A stretch of 64,000 nt of DNA. It comes from Saturnia japonica (taxonomy: Eukaryota; Arthropoda; Insecta; Lepidoptera; Saturniidae). Of this stretch, positions 1-11,841 are shown one piece after another; within the stretch, counting starts at the first letter, position 1; every line of letters begins with the position of its first letter. The translations under genes were made by a program, and so were the position numbers. The stretch lies in assembly GCA_033032175.1 (NCBI GenBank), contig CM065309.1:7006001-7070000 (forward strand), read 5' to 3'. Under the pieces are notes generated by a model. It was given only the letters and a program-made list of their open reading frames with translations, had not been told where the DNA came from and searched no databases.

Positions 1-260
1 TATTTTATTCTATTTTTATATTAACAAATTTAATTACTCCTTAATTATATTATAATAATATTGTATTTATAACAGACTTCTATTTGTGTCTTGATACGTG
101 TATCTATCTATCTTCTTTAAAAATAAAATTATTGAAGTTTGCTGTTGTGCGCGCAACACGCAAAAGCCATAGGACAAAATCAATATTTATTTATTGTTAA
201 AGAGCGGGTGATGACTCTTCATAACAAAAGCCAACATTCGAGTGGTAGGCAAGCTCGTAA

Positions 261-359
261 AATATACCATTCTGCCTTAATGATGAGCAACTTCTGGAGT
301 GGGAGCCATTGACTGTGAGCCCCAACCCCTACGGTGTGCCTGGTGATGACATGTTTGAG
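261..359 (+). CDS. Putative penultimate coding exon of an unidentified plus-strand gene
   Basis: The frame is open from an in-frame TAA at 258-260 to a good splice donor (GAG|GTATGT) at 359/360. It reads ...LLEWEPLTVSPNPYGVPG and ends DDMFE in phase 0. A phase-0 acceptor at 1400-1401 leads to a short terminal exon (1402-1467), and together they make a plausible C-terminus. I do not recognise the protein. The true 5' boundary is not fixed; AG at 286-287 is one candidate acceptor but has little pyrimidine tract. The exon lies opposite the minus-strand inhibitor cluster, so this gene would converge on gene A or lie inside one of its introns. A decayed retrocopy is possible, but the matching phase and downstream poly(A) signal favour a real gene end. 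Confidence 0.35.
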
Positions 360-1401
360 GTATGTATGGAACTTTGTTAGGATTTGATAGGGTGAGGTAT
401 GTTTGCTAGTATGTTAAAGATGTATGTAATTGTGAAGCTAGCTCTCTATATTATAAAGTATATATTATCAAAATTTTTCCTTTAATTGAAAAATTTTACG
501 GGGTCAAAGGGGAAATGTTATATTATTTATCTGGAAGATAATCTTATTTAATATCTACTTTATATTATTCATCATAAGTTCATTTGATTTACCTTATTAG
601 TGTTTTGGTGTACCTATTCTTTTATTTCCAGGATACCAATTAATGATAGGTTTATGTATTGATGCGTTTAGGTAATTTATAACTTGATAATTTTGGTTTA
701 ATAACAGCTTTGTTAATATTTTAGGTTCGTATTGTTTACATTGCAATATAATGACAATCTCTGTCATTGATAATTCTTTGATAGTAATAGAGCATGCGCA
801 GTTAGGAGTTTCTCAGGTATAGACAAATATTCTATCCAGGTTCTAGTTTAGCAAAATAAATCTATGATTAGATTTATTTTGAATTTTTAAAATAAGAAAA
901 GTCTAGTAAGATGAAATTTTGAATTCAAACGAAAACAAAAGAGAAAATTAGAACAGAGAGTATGACAGATTCTTCAGGATGGATCTGATCATGTTTGATT
1001 CATTGGACTGCAGACCTTTGAATCGAAGTAACGTTTATATCATAATTATCATGTGTTTTGATAAAAACCAAATTATTTGTACAACAGACCTGGGAGTCGA
1101 AAAGATAGTTTATTTTATAACATGTTTATATAGAAAAGTTATTTTAATTGTTATAATTGTTATAATTTATAATTTTAATATTAATATGGGTGAAATACCC
1201 TTTGTCAAAACGACAAATACCTACTGAACATTGAAAGAACACTACCGGGAAAGTATCACCTGGATTTTGTATTTATAATACAAATAATAACTTTTCCTTT
1301 TACATATGAGGAAATCTCAATAGAAAAGATATTTGGTGCTGCGTCGTCTGCTTGAGCCGTGTATCCTGATACGGCCTACACCGTGCTGACTTCTATTCTA
1401 G

Positions 1402-1467
1402 ATCCTAGGCAAGGATCTCTACGCTGAGCTGTCTGAGCAAGAAGAACGTCTCGGTTATGGACATTAA
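1402..1467 (+). CDS. Putative terminal coding exon of the same unidentified gene
   Basis: A pyrimidine-rich acceptor (ACTTCTATTCTAG) is followed by 21 codons, ILGKDLYAELSEQEERLGYG plus H, and TAA at 1465-1467. AATAAA follows 12 bases later (1479-1484). The exon begins in phase 0, matching the donor at 359/360. The segment is GC-richer than its surroundings and charged, as expected of conserved coding sequence. The product is not recognised. Confidence 0.4.
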   Translation: MLGKDLYAELSEQEERLGYGH

Positions 1468-1478
1468 AATTGTGTAAT

Positions 1479-1484
1479 AATAAA
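1479..1484 (+). terminator. Poly(A) signal AATAAA
   Basis: A canonical hexamer 12 bp after the TAA of the putative terminal exon supports a genuine 3' end on the plus strand. Confidence 0.4.
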
Positions 1485-3344
1485 TTGTAAAACCCATATT
1501 ATTTGAAAATTGTAAGGTATGCTGGAAAATTATTCATAACTATCCTAAATTATAAAACTTTCATTCATTTTACTTTTTTTTTTTTTTTTGTATCAAAAAG
1601 GTTTGTTGTAAGAAATCAATGGAACACAGAAGAGTAGGTAAGCAAGTCTTTTCTTTGTTATTATTTGTCATAAATTCCGCATATTAATGAATAGTACACT
1701 TGAATTCATTTTCCGATTTTCCAACTTATCTTGTTACTTTAGCGGAAGCATCTAAATAGCTCACGTACTTAAAATTGCAAAACTTATACGTGTTCGGATC
1801 GTTTGGTAACGAATGAACTGCAATGTTTTTCGAGCCTACGCAGAACCAAATAGCAAGATTCTAGTTTGCTCAGAAATCTGCAACAGCTTAGATTAATTTC
1901 ATAATTTACTAGCCGTGCCCCACGGTTTCACCCGTGTTACATTAATTCGACCAAATCTCCACCGCGCTAGCAACGCACCCACGTATCATCATTCATGGTT
2001 ACTATGTTACGATTATAAATTATAATTATAATAATATTTATAATTATAATTATAATAATTATAATAATATTTATATTTATTTAATTATATTTATATTTAT
2101 AATTATAAATCAAATGAACTTATGATGAATAATATAAAGTAGATATTAAATAAGATTATCTTCCAGATAAATAATATAACAACGACTGAGAGAAAACCAC
2201 TTTTATTTCCAAATAAAATAATGAAATATTCCGCATTTTAACCTGAAAAGATAATTATTACATAATTAGATAAAATATGTAAGAAAAAAAGGAAACGTGA
2301 TTAATGTAAATTATTTGGAATACTACACACGCAATGCGTTAAAAAGCAGTAAAAGATAATGTCAGTACGCGAGCGCGAACTGTGTGATGTAAAAAATAAA
2401 ATATAAAAGGAATGTTCACGTTAGATTGTTTTAAATTATCTAAATTAGTTTAGGTATTTGTCGGAAATCAGTAAGGCTATGTTCCAAATTGGTGTTTTTT
2501 TTTCATTTTTAAATGCTTTAAAAGGTTCGGAATTTAGAACTTATGCAGTAGATATTAATTATTCGTTTGCATATATATACAATAATTGCTCACTTAATAT
2601 AATAAGATTAGTATTGAACCTTCAAGTTCAAAGATACACCAGGGAATTCTTCGAAGTTATTGAAGTTGATTTTTTTTTTAAAATAATCTTGTTTTACCTT
2701 TTATGGAAGTTAAAACAATAATAAGATGTCAGTTCTGTTTAATACAAGTTTATAGTAAAACGATTTTGTAAAGACAAGGCTTAATATTTGGCCTAATATA
2801 TATTCCCAGTTTACCTAGATAGGTGTAGTTTTTTTTTAAATATAAGATACCGAGCATAGCTCGGTTGCCCAGATATTGAAATTAAAATGACCACCTTTGA
2901 GGTGAAAACCTTTCCAATTAAATATCTAAATCGATTTATAAACAAAGAAATTATGGTTAAACCTACTTTTTTGCTTTGTTCCTTTTTTTTGTTGTGTGTG
3001 CTTTAAGTATAATGGATAAATTACGAATGAGTACATTAGATGAATTATGAAAATGGAACTAGTGTCAGAGAAGTTGTGAAGTAATGGGATGAACATCTCA
3101 TGAGAAGGAATGGAAGTCATATAAGCAGAAGAGTGCTAAGTATGAAGGTTCAACCTACCTTAGAGTAGAGAATACCTATTGAATTTGATATGCATAAAAA
3201 AGTGTAAGTACTCATATGACAACTAATTTTATTGAGGAAGTGAAACAGGAAAACATATGCTGACGCTACTTAATGATGAGAAAAAGAAGACTCATTATCG
3301 ATATTATAAGAAATAGATATAATATAGGAAAAAAATTTACATAC
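1485..3344. repeat. Repeat-filled stretch: lepidopteran repeat heads, AT microsatellite, dispersed repeat
   Basis: No gene is seen here. At 1908-1945 lies a decayed repeat head (CTAGCCGTGCCCCACGG). An imperfect TAATTATAA-type microsatellite covers about 2015-2110. At 2620-2690 is a segment (TTCAAAGATACACCAGGG) similar to 51710-51770. At 2870-2915 a segment is the reverse complement of 51658-51690, and 2855-2880 resembles 10655-10690 (CGGT..GCCCAGATATTG). On the minus strand, 3345-1 should contain the rest of gene A's introns and exons, but no further TIL exon could be found in this window. Confidence 0.5.
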
Positions 3345-3527
3345 TACAATCTTCAGGAAAAACACATTTCTTTGTATTTTCATCGTAGGTATAGCCCTCT
3401 TTACAAGCACACCCAGGAATACAGGCATGTGGACAGACGATTCGCCTGATCGCGGTATTGGGTATGGAACATCTGTTACAATGTCCAGCACATCCTTTTA
3501 TTGCATTAGGATCACCATCGCATGAAT
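3345..3527 (-). CDS. Gene A exon 3: TIL-domain exon
   Basis: On the minus strand an acceptor (TTTGTACAG) opens a 183-bp exon that ends at a GTATGTAAAT donor, phase 1 at both ends. The 61-codon product begins SCDGDPNAIKGCAGHCNRC and ends KKCVFPEDC. It has ten cysteines in TIL (Pfam TIL / Ascaris-type) spacing: C-x9-C-x3-C-x2-C-x11-C-x3-C-x3-C-x1-C-x12-C-x5-C. In characterised TIL inhibitors the inhibitory loop lies around the fifth and sixth cysteines. Here that segment carries Arg-Ile-Val-Cys-Pro-His-Ala. The exon joins in phase to the signal and linker exons at 4086-4307. It is the most diverged of the GGDPNA-type TIL exons here. The gene continues beyond the left edge of the window. Confidence 0.85.
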
Positions 3528-3577
3528 CTGTACAAAGTTACACACATATCTATAAAAATCAAAATCAAATATATTTT

Positions 3578-3712
3578 ATTCAATTTAGGAAGGTACTTAT
3601 GAATGTCAATACTTTATTACCGGCTCTTCTGGATGACCGGGATGTTTCTGAACCGGTAGTAGTGTTTTGACGTTCATAAATACCTTCTTGGGGCCTAAAT
3701 TGAATACAGTGT
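3578..3712. repeat. Imperfect inverted repeat (hairpin-like element)
   Basis: The arms ATTCAATTTAGGAAGGTACTTATG (from 3579) and CATAAATACCTTCTTGGGGCCTAAATTGAAT (ending 3705) are imperfect reverse complements around a core with ACCGG motifs. A related one-armed copy is at about 46255-46380, next to a LINE 3' end. It may be the 3' region of a LINE family that has inserted head-to-head, or a small non-autonomous element. It lies in the gene A intron. Confidence 0.5.
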
Positions 3713-4085
3713 TTTTGATTGCTCCACTTTTTAGAGTCGTAGTATGAAGTTGTACATAAACTTCATCAATGAATATTAGGCTATAAAATACATAAAAAGA
3801 TTTAAAAAAAAATTACTGGTAGTTTCAGAGATTAGCACGTTCAAACAGACAATCTATTGAGCGTTATAATGAAGATATAAGATATCATCAAGATGAAATA
3901 CGAAACAAGTTGATTGTATTTTACTTATTAGCTGTGACCCACGGTTTGACCCGTGTTATAAAAAAATCCAAATAAATTTTGAACTTTCGCTACACCCCTT
4001 TAGTTCAGTCAGGTCAGTCAGGGTGTACAATAAAAAAAAGTGTATTGACAAATCAACTTACTGCGTTTTTCTTCATCATACTTAC

Positions 4086-4172
4086 CTAAATTTGTTGTTT
4101 GGTTGATAACTGTACTACTGACTGCAGCACTTATTCCCGCAGCGTTTGTTGAACTGATATCATCGGTCTTAG
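4086..4172 (-). CDS. Gene A exon 2: Ser/Thr-rich linker exon
   Basis: An 87-bp exon between a strong acceptor (CTCTATTTTCAG) and a canonical donor (GTAAGTATG), phase 1 at both ends. It encodes KTDDISSTNAAGISAAVSST followed by VINQTTNL and has no cysteine. It lies between the signal-peptide exon and the first TIL exon and corresponds in position to the 105-bp exon 2 of gene B (52983-53087). It is probably a flexible spacer after the signal peptide, with Asn-Gln-Thr as a possible glycosylation site. Confidence 0.75.
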
Positions 4173-4243
4173 CTGAAAATAGAGAAAATATAAATAAAAC
4201 AGCCGTAAACGTTAAATAGCAAAACACTTCAATATTATTTTAC

Positions 4244-4307
4244 CAGAAGGTAGTTTTATTAATAACAAAATAGCCATTATGACTAAAATAAAGAGATGCT
4301 TCAACAT
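4244..4307 (-). CDS. Gene A exon 1: start codon and signal peptide
   Basis: ATG at 4305-4307 opens 21 codons (MLKHLFILVIMAILLLIKLP...), a basic start and a long hydrophobic core typical of a secretory signal. The exon ends in phase 1 at a GTAAAATAA donor. It is exactly as long (64 bp) as gene B exon 1 at 53160-53223, which begins MLKEVFVLAVTAILFFIKP, so the two genes are paralogues. The shared upstream motifs and TATA-like box support this ATG. The product would be a secreted TIL inhibitor. Confidence 0.8.
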
Positions 4308-4361
4308 TATTACTAAACGAATGGTGTTTGAAATATGTACAAGTTATCAGTTTATTTTCCA

Positions 4362-4403
4362 TTTTTATATCCTTTGAAGGTACATTTTTGCACTTGTTCC
4401 AAT
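4362..4403 (-). promoter_or_regulatory. Gene A core promoter: TATA-like box and conserved upstream motif
   Basis: Read on the minus strand, ATTGGAACAAGTGC (4390-4403) is followed by an ACCTTCA block and GGATATAAAAATGG (4361-4373), about 60 bp before the ATG. The same order and nearly the same spacing occur before gene B (53272-53312), where the TATA box is GGTATAAAAG. Conservation between paralogues whose introns have diverged suggests functional constraint or recent duplication of the promoter. Confidence 0.6.
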
Positions 4404-4699
4404 ATAAAATGTACACTATTTGAATTCATTGTAAATACTTTATTGTGAAACAGATGTTCATTATTATCTTGCAGAAGAAACATTAATTCCGTATTCAACT
4501 GAATATTAAACACTGTTAACGCGGCGATTAAGCAATAATAGTCAAACACGTCAATGGCAGGAATATTGTGGCTGATGAAAGGTACTATCTGACTGTTTTT
4601 TTGAACGAGAATACACTTATGACACCTCGTTCCGTAATTACATTTTCTTCTATAGTTGAGGTTTGAAGTTTACCATCAGGAGCACAGTCGAAATATTTC

Positions 4700-7300
4700 A
4701 TTTACTAGTGACCCGCCCCGGCTTCTCACCTGTGCAATTTACTAATGAAGAAAAGAATGCAAGAATGGAAAAGCGTATAGGAAAAGTAGTATCGAAAAGT
4801 GGTTTGCAGTTAAATTTTAATATAATATAGGTTGCTTATATTGTAGTGTTAAAAAGCGAATAAATATTTGTTTAAATAACGACACCTTTTTTAAACATAA
4901 TTCTTTAAAAATATTGTGGGAAGGTGTAGGAAAGTTAATTTGTGGATAGTATATGTATCTGTTTTTGGGTGAGAATTTTAGATGAGAAAAAATAAAAAAT
5001 GAAAATTTGTGTTGTCACCAGCAAGGCGGTGGGGTCATTTGACCCTAATTTGAACATGCATTGCTATTTTATAACAATTAATTTTTACAATTTTGTACCT
5101 TGTGAATCTTAATGAATTATAATTGTTATAAAAACAAAAGTTTCTATATGGTAATATGATCGTCCAAACATAAATAAAAATAACATTCAACAACAAAGAC
5201 AGCTAGGGTCATATGACCTATTCAATGAATGAATGGTTGTTGGGATAGTAGAAGGGCGTGTAAATAGCCCTCCTGCGGTGTGAGCATATAATGAAGGTTA
5301 GAATAGCCGTCCTAAGCGGTAAAACTAAGTATAAAATACCTAAAAATATATTGCGGTAAACTAAGAGATACTAACTAGACTAAAGATAGAAACTAAATAC
5401 ACATAGGCGAGCGGGCGGGCGAATGTGTTTTTTAATGTGACAACATTGTAACAAAATATCTATGTTTGTCTATAGTACCTAAGCTCTATGGTTATTAACA
5501 AGAATAAATGAGTCGTAGCCAAGTCATTATTGTATTAGAATGATCACATGGAAGCAGCAATAAAATGGTAATAAGTTAGAAGAACGTGCACTTACCTGTA
5601 GTAGACCTTGCTAGTGCTGCGGTGCGGGCGTTGGCGATGGCAGCGCGAGGGTTGCGGGGGTGACGTAGATCATGCAGTTCCTACGTACTATATACACGAC
5701 ATAACGTAATATGCCGCAATCTAGGCGGCTAGCTGTAAAACGTTATTGAGCGACACATGGAACCACGTTTTGGAAACTCGCGGTAATTAGATACTAATAA
5801 ACTCTCCAAGTGGCGCAATCCCAATAACTTACTACGCATAACATTACTACTCCCGCGCGCAACCAGTTGTTGTGAGCCTGTGAAATCTTTATTTGAATTT
5901 TATTGACTGAATTTATTACAAATGCATACATAGTTTATGTTATATATGTTCATTACTCTAATTATTCTCCTAGAGTCAACTCTATAAATTTTTGTTTAAT
6001 ATTCAGTGGAAATGTCTCAGATTATCCATAAAGCAGAAATATTGACAATAATGCTATCTTTGCTAGAAAATTATTCCCATAGTGAAGTTAAAACTGTGTT
6101 ATTAACATCAGAATTTGAAAACGGTTATACATAATATTATGTATAATCCTGCTCCTGAGTAAAGCTCTAGTGACGCTTCAGATAGCAATGTTTCATTAGC
6201 TGCCATTGAAGAACATACTAGAAGACTAGAGACGAGTATTTAGTGTTCGAATAACACTTTCTGAAAATACTCCACCAGAATAAAGTGGAACTATATCGGG
6301 ATATCACCGAAAAAGTCATAATGTATTGACTGAACAGCCAGGAACTACTGTCTATGCATGAAGGCTAGTTAGAGAAAAATGCATGACAGAACCTATAACC
6401 TTTTTATGTTTTTAGATTTATCTGCAATAAATAAACAGGAATTCTACCAAAAAATAAATGCCAAAAAAAGAAGTATTACGGACTTTATTCTGCAATTCGC
6501 GGTCGAACGGAGTGAAATTTTAGAAGAATCCACTAACATCAGCAAATGTCAGTAGCTGAATCAAGAATGAGCCGTACCTACTTAATTGCTATCAATTCCT
6601 TTGTAAAAATTAAAGTATGTTAAACTTACAAAAAACCTAATGGAAGTTACAATCAATCATAGCGTTAATCATAGCATCAATAGCGTTTATTTGTTTACAG
6701 TTAGGATTTATTTTTGACGAGTGACGAATTTTTTTTTAAAGTAATCATATTAATTAGATAATTTAAAATAGCCTATTATTTTTACGACTATATAACGTAT
6801 TAGTTGGTGCCCGCGACTTCGTCTGCACAGGTTTAGTAATTCGAGTAAGCTTATCCATCCACACAAATTTTCGCGTTTATATTATTAGTAGGATAAGAAT
6901 AAATTTGTTACTACCAAATTTGCACTATAAATAAATTATCAATTTTTATTGTATTTGTGGTTCACTATTTTGGCGATAATGTCTTACACATAAAAGATAA
7001 ATATATGCTGTCGCTGGCTTTTTTGTAGGACTATTTTTCATATAAACATTTCTATTGTACAATATATACGTGTAACTATAATATTTTTTGCAGCGCACGC
7101 CAGGATAGCTCGCATTTTCCTATTTACTTGACATTCATCGTTATATTTTAGATAATTCAAACAATATCTTCATAAATTATAGCCTATGTGTTATTCTGAT
7201 GCATAAGCTATATTATTGTAAAGTTTCATTAAAATCCATTTAATAGTTTTTGCGTGAAAGAGTAATAAACATCCATAGTACGGCGTACTAATTTTTCCGC
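4700..7300. repeat. Intergenic stretch with decayed repeats, no supported gene
   Basis: At 4705-4730 is a repeat head (ACTAGTGACCCGCCCCGGCTTC), and another (TTAGTTGGTGCCCGCGACTTCG) at 6803-6830 belongs to the repeat into which the gypsy LTR inserted at 37.3 kb. At 5597-5690 a GC-rich patch reads on the minus strand as an open Arg/Ala-rich segment ending at a GTAAGTGC donor; see findings. The rest is AT-rich and broken in all frames. Confidence 0.45.
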
Positions 7301-9330
7301 TTATGTTACTGTCCTTGAAAATACGGATTTCTCAACAGTGCTTAAATCTAATGATGCTAACAATGCTGCAACTGAGCTAGTTACTGCTATTTCTAATGTG
7401 GTCAACGCTAATACTCATCATATTGAGGTCCCCAGTAGAAAACGTATAATTAAACCCTGGATTACACCAGGTCTTTTGCGGTGTATTCGTAATCGAATAT
7501 ATCTTATAAAATATAATAACCCTAGCATAAAGATAATTTTATGTGCGACACAAATCCTTCTCTAATAACTTACTCAAGAAAATTAAACGTGACTCTGAAC
7601 GTAGCGAATTCGAAAAATTTCGTTAAAATCTTAAAGCTACATGGAATCTTATTAAAAAAATTACAAATTTGGATACTGTCAAAACTGTTGCTAGTGAGCT
7701 TTTGTCCTCTAACAATGAACCAGAATGTGCCATAAATAGGGTTAATGTGTTCTTTGCGAATGTACGTGTAAATCTGGCATCTAAATTAATGTCCAGGCCC
7801 AATGAAGGTTTGATCTAGGACCCTTTCTTTAAAAATATCCCATCTTCTATGGTTCTGTTTTTGATAACCAATGAAGAGATTGAACGCTATATACATACTT
7901 AATTTAAGAATTGATTGTGCTGTTGGGTGGGATGGCATACCTGCTTTATTGATTAAAATAGCCAGACATGTTCTTGTTCCATTGATTTGTCACTTATTTA
8001 ATCTTTGCATTTCATCAGGCGTCTTTCCCTTACGAAAGCGCTGGTACATGCGATATATAAAAGCGGGGACAAAAGCATTGTCAGAAATTATATACCTATT
8101 TTTGTTTTATCAGTTTTGTCGAAATTATTAGAAAAGAGTTTGAATAGTAGACTCATCAGTTACCTAAATACTCAAAAAGTTATTGCTGAAAACCAATATG
8201 GTTTTTGTGATGGTAACAGTACTGAAGATGTCATTTTATTATTAACTGAAGTTGTGAGTAACAATCTTGATAATAGACTTAAAACTTTAGCTATCTTTAA
8301 GTGATCGCTCATAGATCGTCAAAATTAATAACTTAGTGAGTCAAGATGCATTTCTTACCTACGGGGTACCTCAAAGTAGTGTACTAGGTCTTACCTATTT
8401 TTAATTTATATAAATGATCTATGTATGCTATCTCTTAATAGTGTTAAAATCATAACTTATGCTAACGATACCGTAATTATTGTTCGAGGCGAGAAATGGT
8501 CTGAAACTCGCACACATGCTGAACATTCTTTAAATTTAGTTATGAAATGGCTGTCCGTTAACTTATTAACGCTGAACCTACAAAAAACTAAGTTTATTAC
8601 ATTTGCTCCTAGAGTTTCATCCCAGCCTATCTACTCTTATAGTTTAGCAGCTCATAAATGTTGTAAGTTAGATAATTTAACATGTAGCTGTCCTATAATT
8701 GAACGTATCCATACCATCAAATATCTTGGTGTTTTGGTTGATAGCACTTTGACATGGGATAAACAAGTAGATTAACTTATATCTAGGGTCAGAAAACTAA
8801 TATTTGTGTTTAAAGCATTAAGAACCTCTGCGGACTCTGATATATTGAAAAAAGTATACTTTGCCTTAGTTAATTCAATTGTAACCTATTGTATTACGGC
8901 TTGGGGTGGATATGGAAAGAGCTTATTTCTTCGACTAGAAAAAGCCTAGAGGGCTGTATTAAAAGTCATGGCATATAAGCCAATATGATTCCCTACGAAT
9001 AAATTATATATCCTTTCTCCTAAATGCTGTTCTCCGTCGACACTCAGCTCTCACTTTTGATCCAAAAACATATAATCAGAAGCGCAGAACTGACAGAGTG
9101 TGTAAAAACGTTTTTTCCAGTCCCGCTGTAGTTAGAAAACAATTTAATTTTTTGAGTCCAGTTCTTTAAAACAGACTTAACTAAGAACTAAACATTTTCC
9201 TATTCACCTTCAGTAAATGCAAAATACGCATCGCTCATTGGCTTCTCACACTTAGTTATGAGGAAACTGAAGATATAATTAAAACAGTATTAAATTCTTT
9301 ATTGAATTGTGTGGTAGAATCGTAAACAAG
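7300..9330 (+). pseudogene. Decayed non-LTR retrotransposon (LINE) reverse transcriptase
   Basis: Translated pieces in shifting plus-strand frames give a LINE ORF2 in order. A pre-RT region (KPWITPGLLRCIRNR) is at about 7455. RT motifs follow at 7918-8030 (VGWDGIPALLIKIA), 8030-8130 (IYKSGDKS then NYIPI), 8160-8220 (AENQYGF) and near 8375 (PQSSVLGP). The catalytic box at 8455-8475 reads YANDT instead of the usual Y-A/V-D-D. IKYLGVLVD and TLTWDKQV are at 8720-8775, and a C-terminal region (FNFLSPVL) is near 9150. Stops and frameshifts are frequent, so it is dead. The arrangement fits the Jockey/CR1 group; the exact family is not determined. Confidence 0.85.
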
Positions 9331-9782
9331 ATGATTTTTGATTTCTCGCTTTACAAATTAGGCATTGAATGTAGATAATGTACAGACCGTATAAAAAATC
9401 CAAGTGTAATTAATAACAGGCTGTAGGAAAATCTAAAATGCAATGCAGAAATAGATCAAGTAATTTAAACTAAATTATATAAGACATTGTTTAGTCGAAA
9501 ATAAATATCTTTAGTCTGACGTCATTTATTTCAATTTTAATTTATATAATCAACTATTTAAGCCCCAGCCACGCTTCGCTGTGGTTCAATCGTATAATAA
9601 ATGTTAGAGAAGTAAATAAAAATATTCTACTGAACTTAGATTCACTGATAAAACACTCATCATTCAAAATCATAAGTATTTCAAATATTTTATAACAAAT
9701 AAGTAAAAACAGTAATGTGAGATATAATTGTTTTTAAATAAAATGCTTTCAATTTTCAGTTTCACCAAAGGTTCCACTTTAG

Positions 9783-9950
9783 TGCAGTTACCCTAGACTG
9801 GTAATATTCCAAGCCTACGTTCATCCCAGACGTTGTTACATGTTTGTTGCCACTCCGCGAAATGCTGAGCTGTTATCGTTCGGCGACGCTGTTAAAGACA
9901 TCAAGGTCAACAGCAAATGTTACAACAAATACCTCAAATATAACAAATAA
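9783..9950 (+). pseudogene. Short coding-like segment of unknown origin
   Basis: A 55-codon open stretch after an in-frame stop reads CSYPRLVIFQAYVHPRRC then YMFVATPRNAELLSFGDAVKDI and ends in TAA. Its base composition is richer than the AT flanks and the amino-acid mix looks protein-like, but there is no start codon. A TTTTCAG acceptor lies about 20 bp upstream in another frame. I do not recognise it. It may be a remnant of an exon, a retrocopy or a transposon protein. Confidence 0.25.
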
Positions 9951-9999
9951 AATCTACAACTGAACCTCCATAATACAAAAAGTTTCCAACAGTTTCCTT

Positions 10000-10250
10000 T
10001 CGATATCCAAGTAACCTTGTACGCTGAGGCGAACGTTTTATCTGTTCGTAAGTTATTTTTGTTTAAAATTGCTTTAGTAACCTATAAATCACTTATTTCC
10101 ATGTCTTATTATAACTATTTACGTAATAAACGAATTTTTAACTTACCACTATCAAAAATACTTTCCAGATTTGGTAAGCATTTTGGGGATTTCATAAGGG
10201 TTTCAACATATTATAACGCCATCCTTAAACACTGCAGTACTCTTTAAGAT
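10000..10250 (+). pseudogene. LINE ORF2 C-terminal fragment
   Basis: The open stretch reads LYAEANVLSVRKLFLFKIAL and continues to AILKHCSTL. This resembles the short C-terminal tail of insect LINE reverse transcriptases (x-NVLSVRxLF). It lacks the catalytic domain and is separated from the RT remnant at 7.3-9.3 kb, so it is a truncated independent copy. Confidence 0.5.
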
Positions 10251-11754
10251 TGTTCAATATATGAAGCAAAAAAAGTAATTTTTGATTTGCTGCTATCGTT
10301 AAATTACGTTGAGACAGAGACGCTGGTTAAAGTACCCTAATTTTTAAGTTTTTAAATTTTATTGTATATGGTTTTATTTGGTTTTCATTAGTACATTTTT
10401 TATTTTGTCTTTTGTTAAGTATAACTCTCTTTAGTTTAACCTACGTACGTACGGTTCTTCGTGATACAGGCAATATTGTTCTAAATTGTGTTACGTAATA
10501 AACGTTATCTTTATATTTAAGCGAAACTGCTTTTTGCAGCTCACGTATATTACGTAATTGGTTTCTCGGAAACGGGTACAACGAATTGGGTGAAACTTTG
10601 TATTTAAAGAAGATTTTACATTCCAAGTTTACCTAAAATTTAGGTTTAAGTTAGCCGGTTAGCGTAGTTCGGTCGCCCAGATATTGGTTTTTATTTACAA
10701 CCAAAAAATTCATCGTTATCATTAATTTCTATTGTCATTAATTACAATCAAGAAAAAATATTAATTATATGATATTCATATTTCTCGTTACTTATTATTA
10801 CTGGGTATAGCAAGCAACAATAAACAGTAAGTATTTATTTTATTTTTATTGATGATGACCACTACCCAGAGAGCACAGTAATAAGCCCTTAAACCATTCT
10901 TAAGCCCCGTAATATTATTTTCCTTTCCCAATTACCCTGTAATATTTTTTTGCATTTTAACCCTCTTTTATTTACAGTGTGATTATTCTATGTTTACCAG
11001 GAAATAAATTAAAAAAGAAAACAATTGAACAAAAAATCATATAATATATTTTCATATAAATAATCTGTGTATAAATTGCAAACTAGTTTTGTTATATGCA
11101 CCTGAAAAGAGAATTATTGTAAAATTAAGTTAAAAATTGTAGAAAATAGAATACATTTTAAGTAATAGAACTTTTTGTTTTAATTAAAAATATGTATGAC
11201 AATGTAATTATTAGGTTTACCAAGTAAATATGAGGTAAAATAACTTTTAATTATTTTATTAACCGCTACAGTAAGTAAATAAACGATGTAATAAAATTAA
11301 TCGGTCGTAGATGAATGTACGTCATTTTAAATTAATTGCATTTACCTTATTGGCCGGTGTAAGTCCCAATAAATAACGGGTCTTTTTGCTTGAATAAGCA
11401 GAAAACAAAGGAACGGTTGGCTTCGAATTTGTATACCTTACGAGGAACTGCAACAGCCGTAGCTCTGATTCCGATAACGGCTGTAACATTGAAGAAAAAA
11501 TCTTAACCACCAATTTACTTTGCATTTATTGGTTGAATCACAATTATTCTATATAATTTGGATGAGTATAACTTTCTAGGGAGTTTTTTTTGGCAATTCA
11601 TGGTCTATGTTATTATTTCCAATCTAATTCACTTGTGCACAATAACCAAGTTTTATTAAACAACAAACAAAACAAATTTATGTATAAAAAACAAAAACCA
11701 CTACACTGCAGTTTGAGATCCCGCCAAAAACTCCTTAAAATGATTTCATTTACG
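10251..11754. other. AT-rich stretch with no supported gene
   Basis: I see no exon with both splice sites and no recognisable transposon protein. The segment at 10655-10690 repeats 2855-2880. The short open frames at 10441-10626 and 11322-11525 have no recognisable content. Confidence 0.4.
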
Positions 11755-11765
11755 GAATTGCATGC

Positions 11766-11841
11766 CCAAGTCCGGTGAAGCTGTAAAAGCCACAGCGGCT
11801 CTGTTTGACGATAGGGCCCCTAAGGCTAACAGTGTAGTCAG

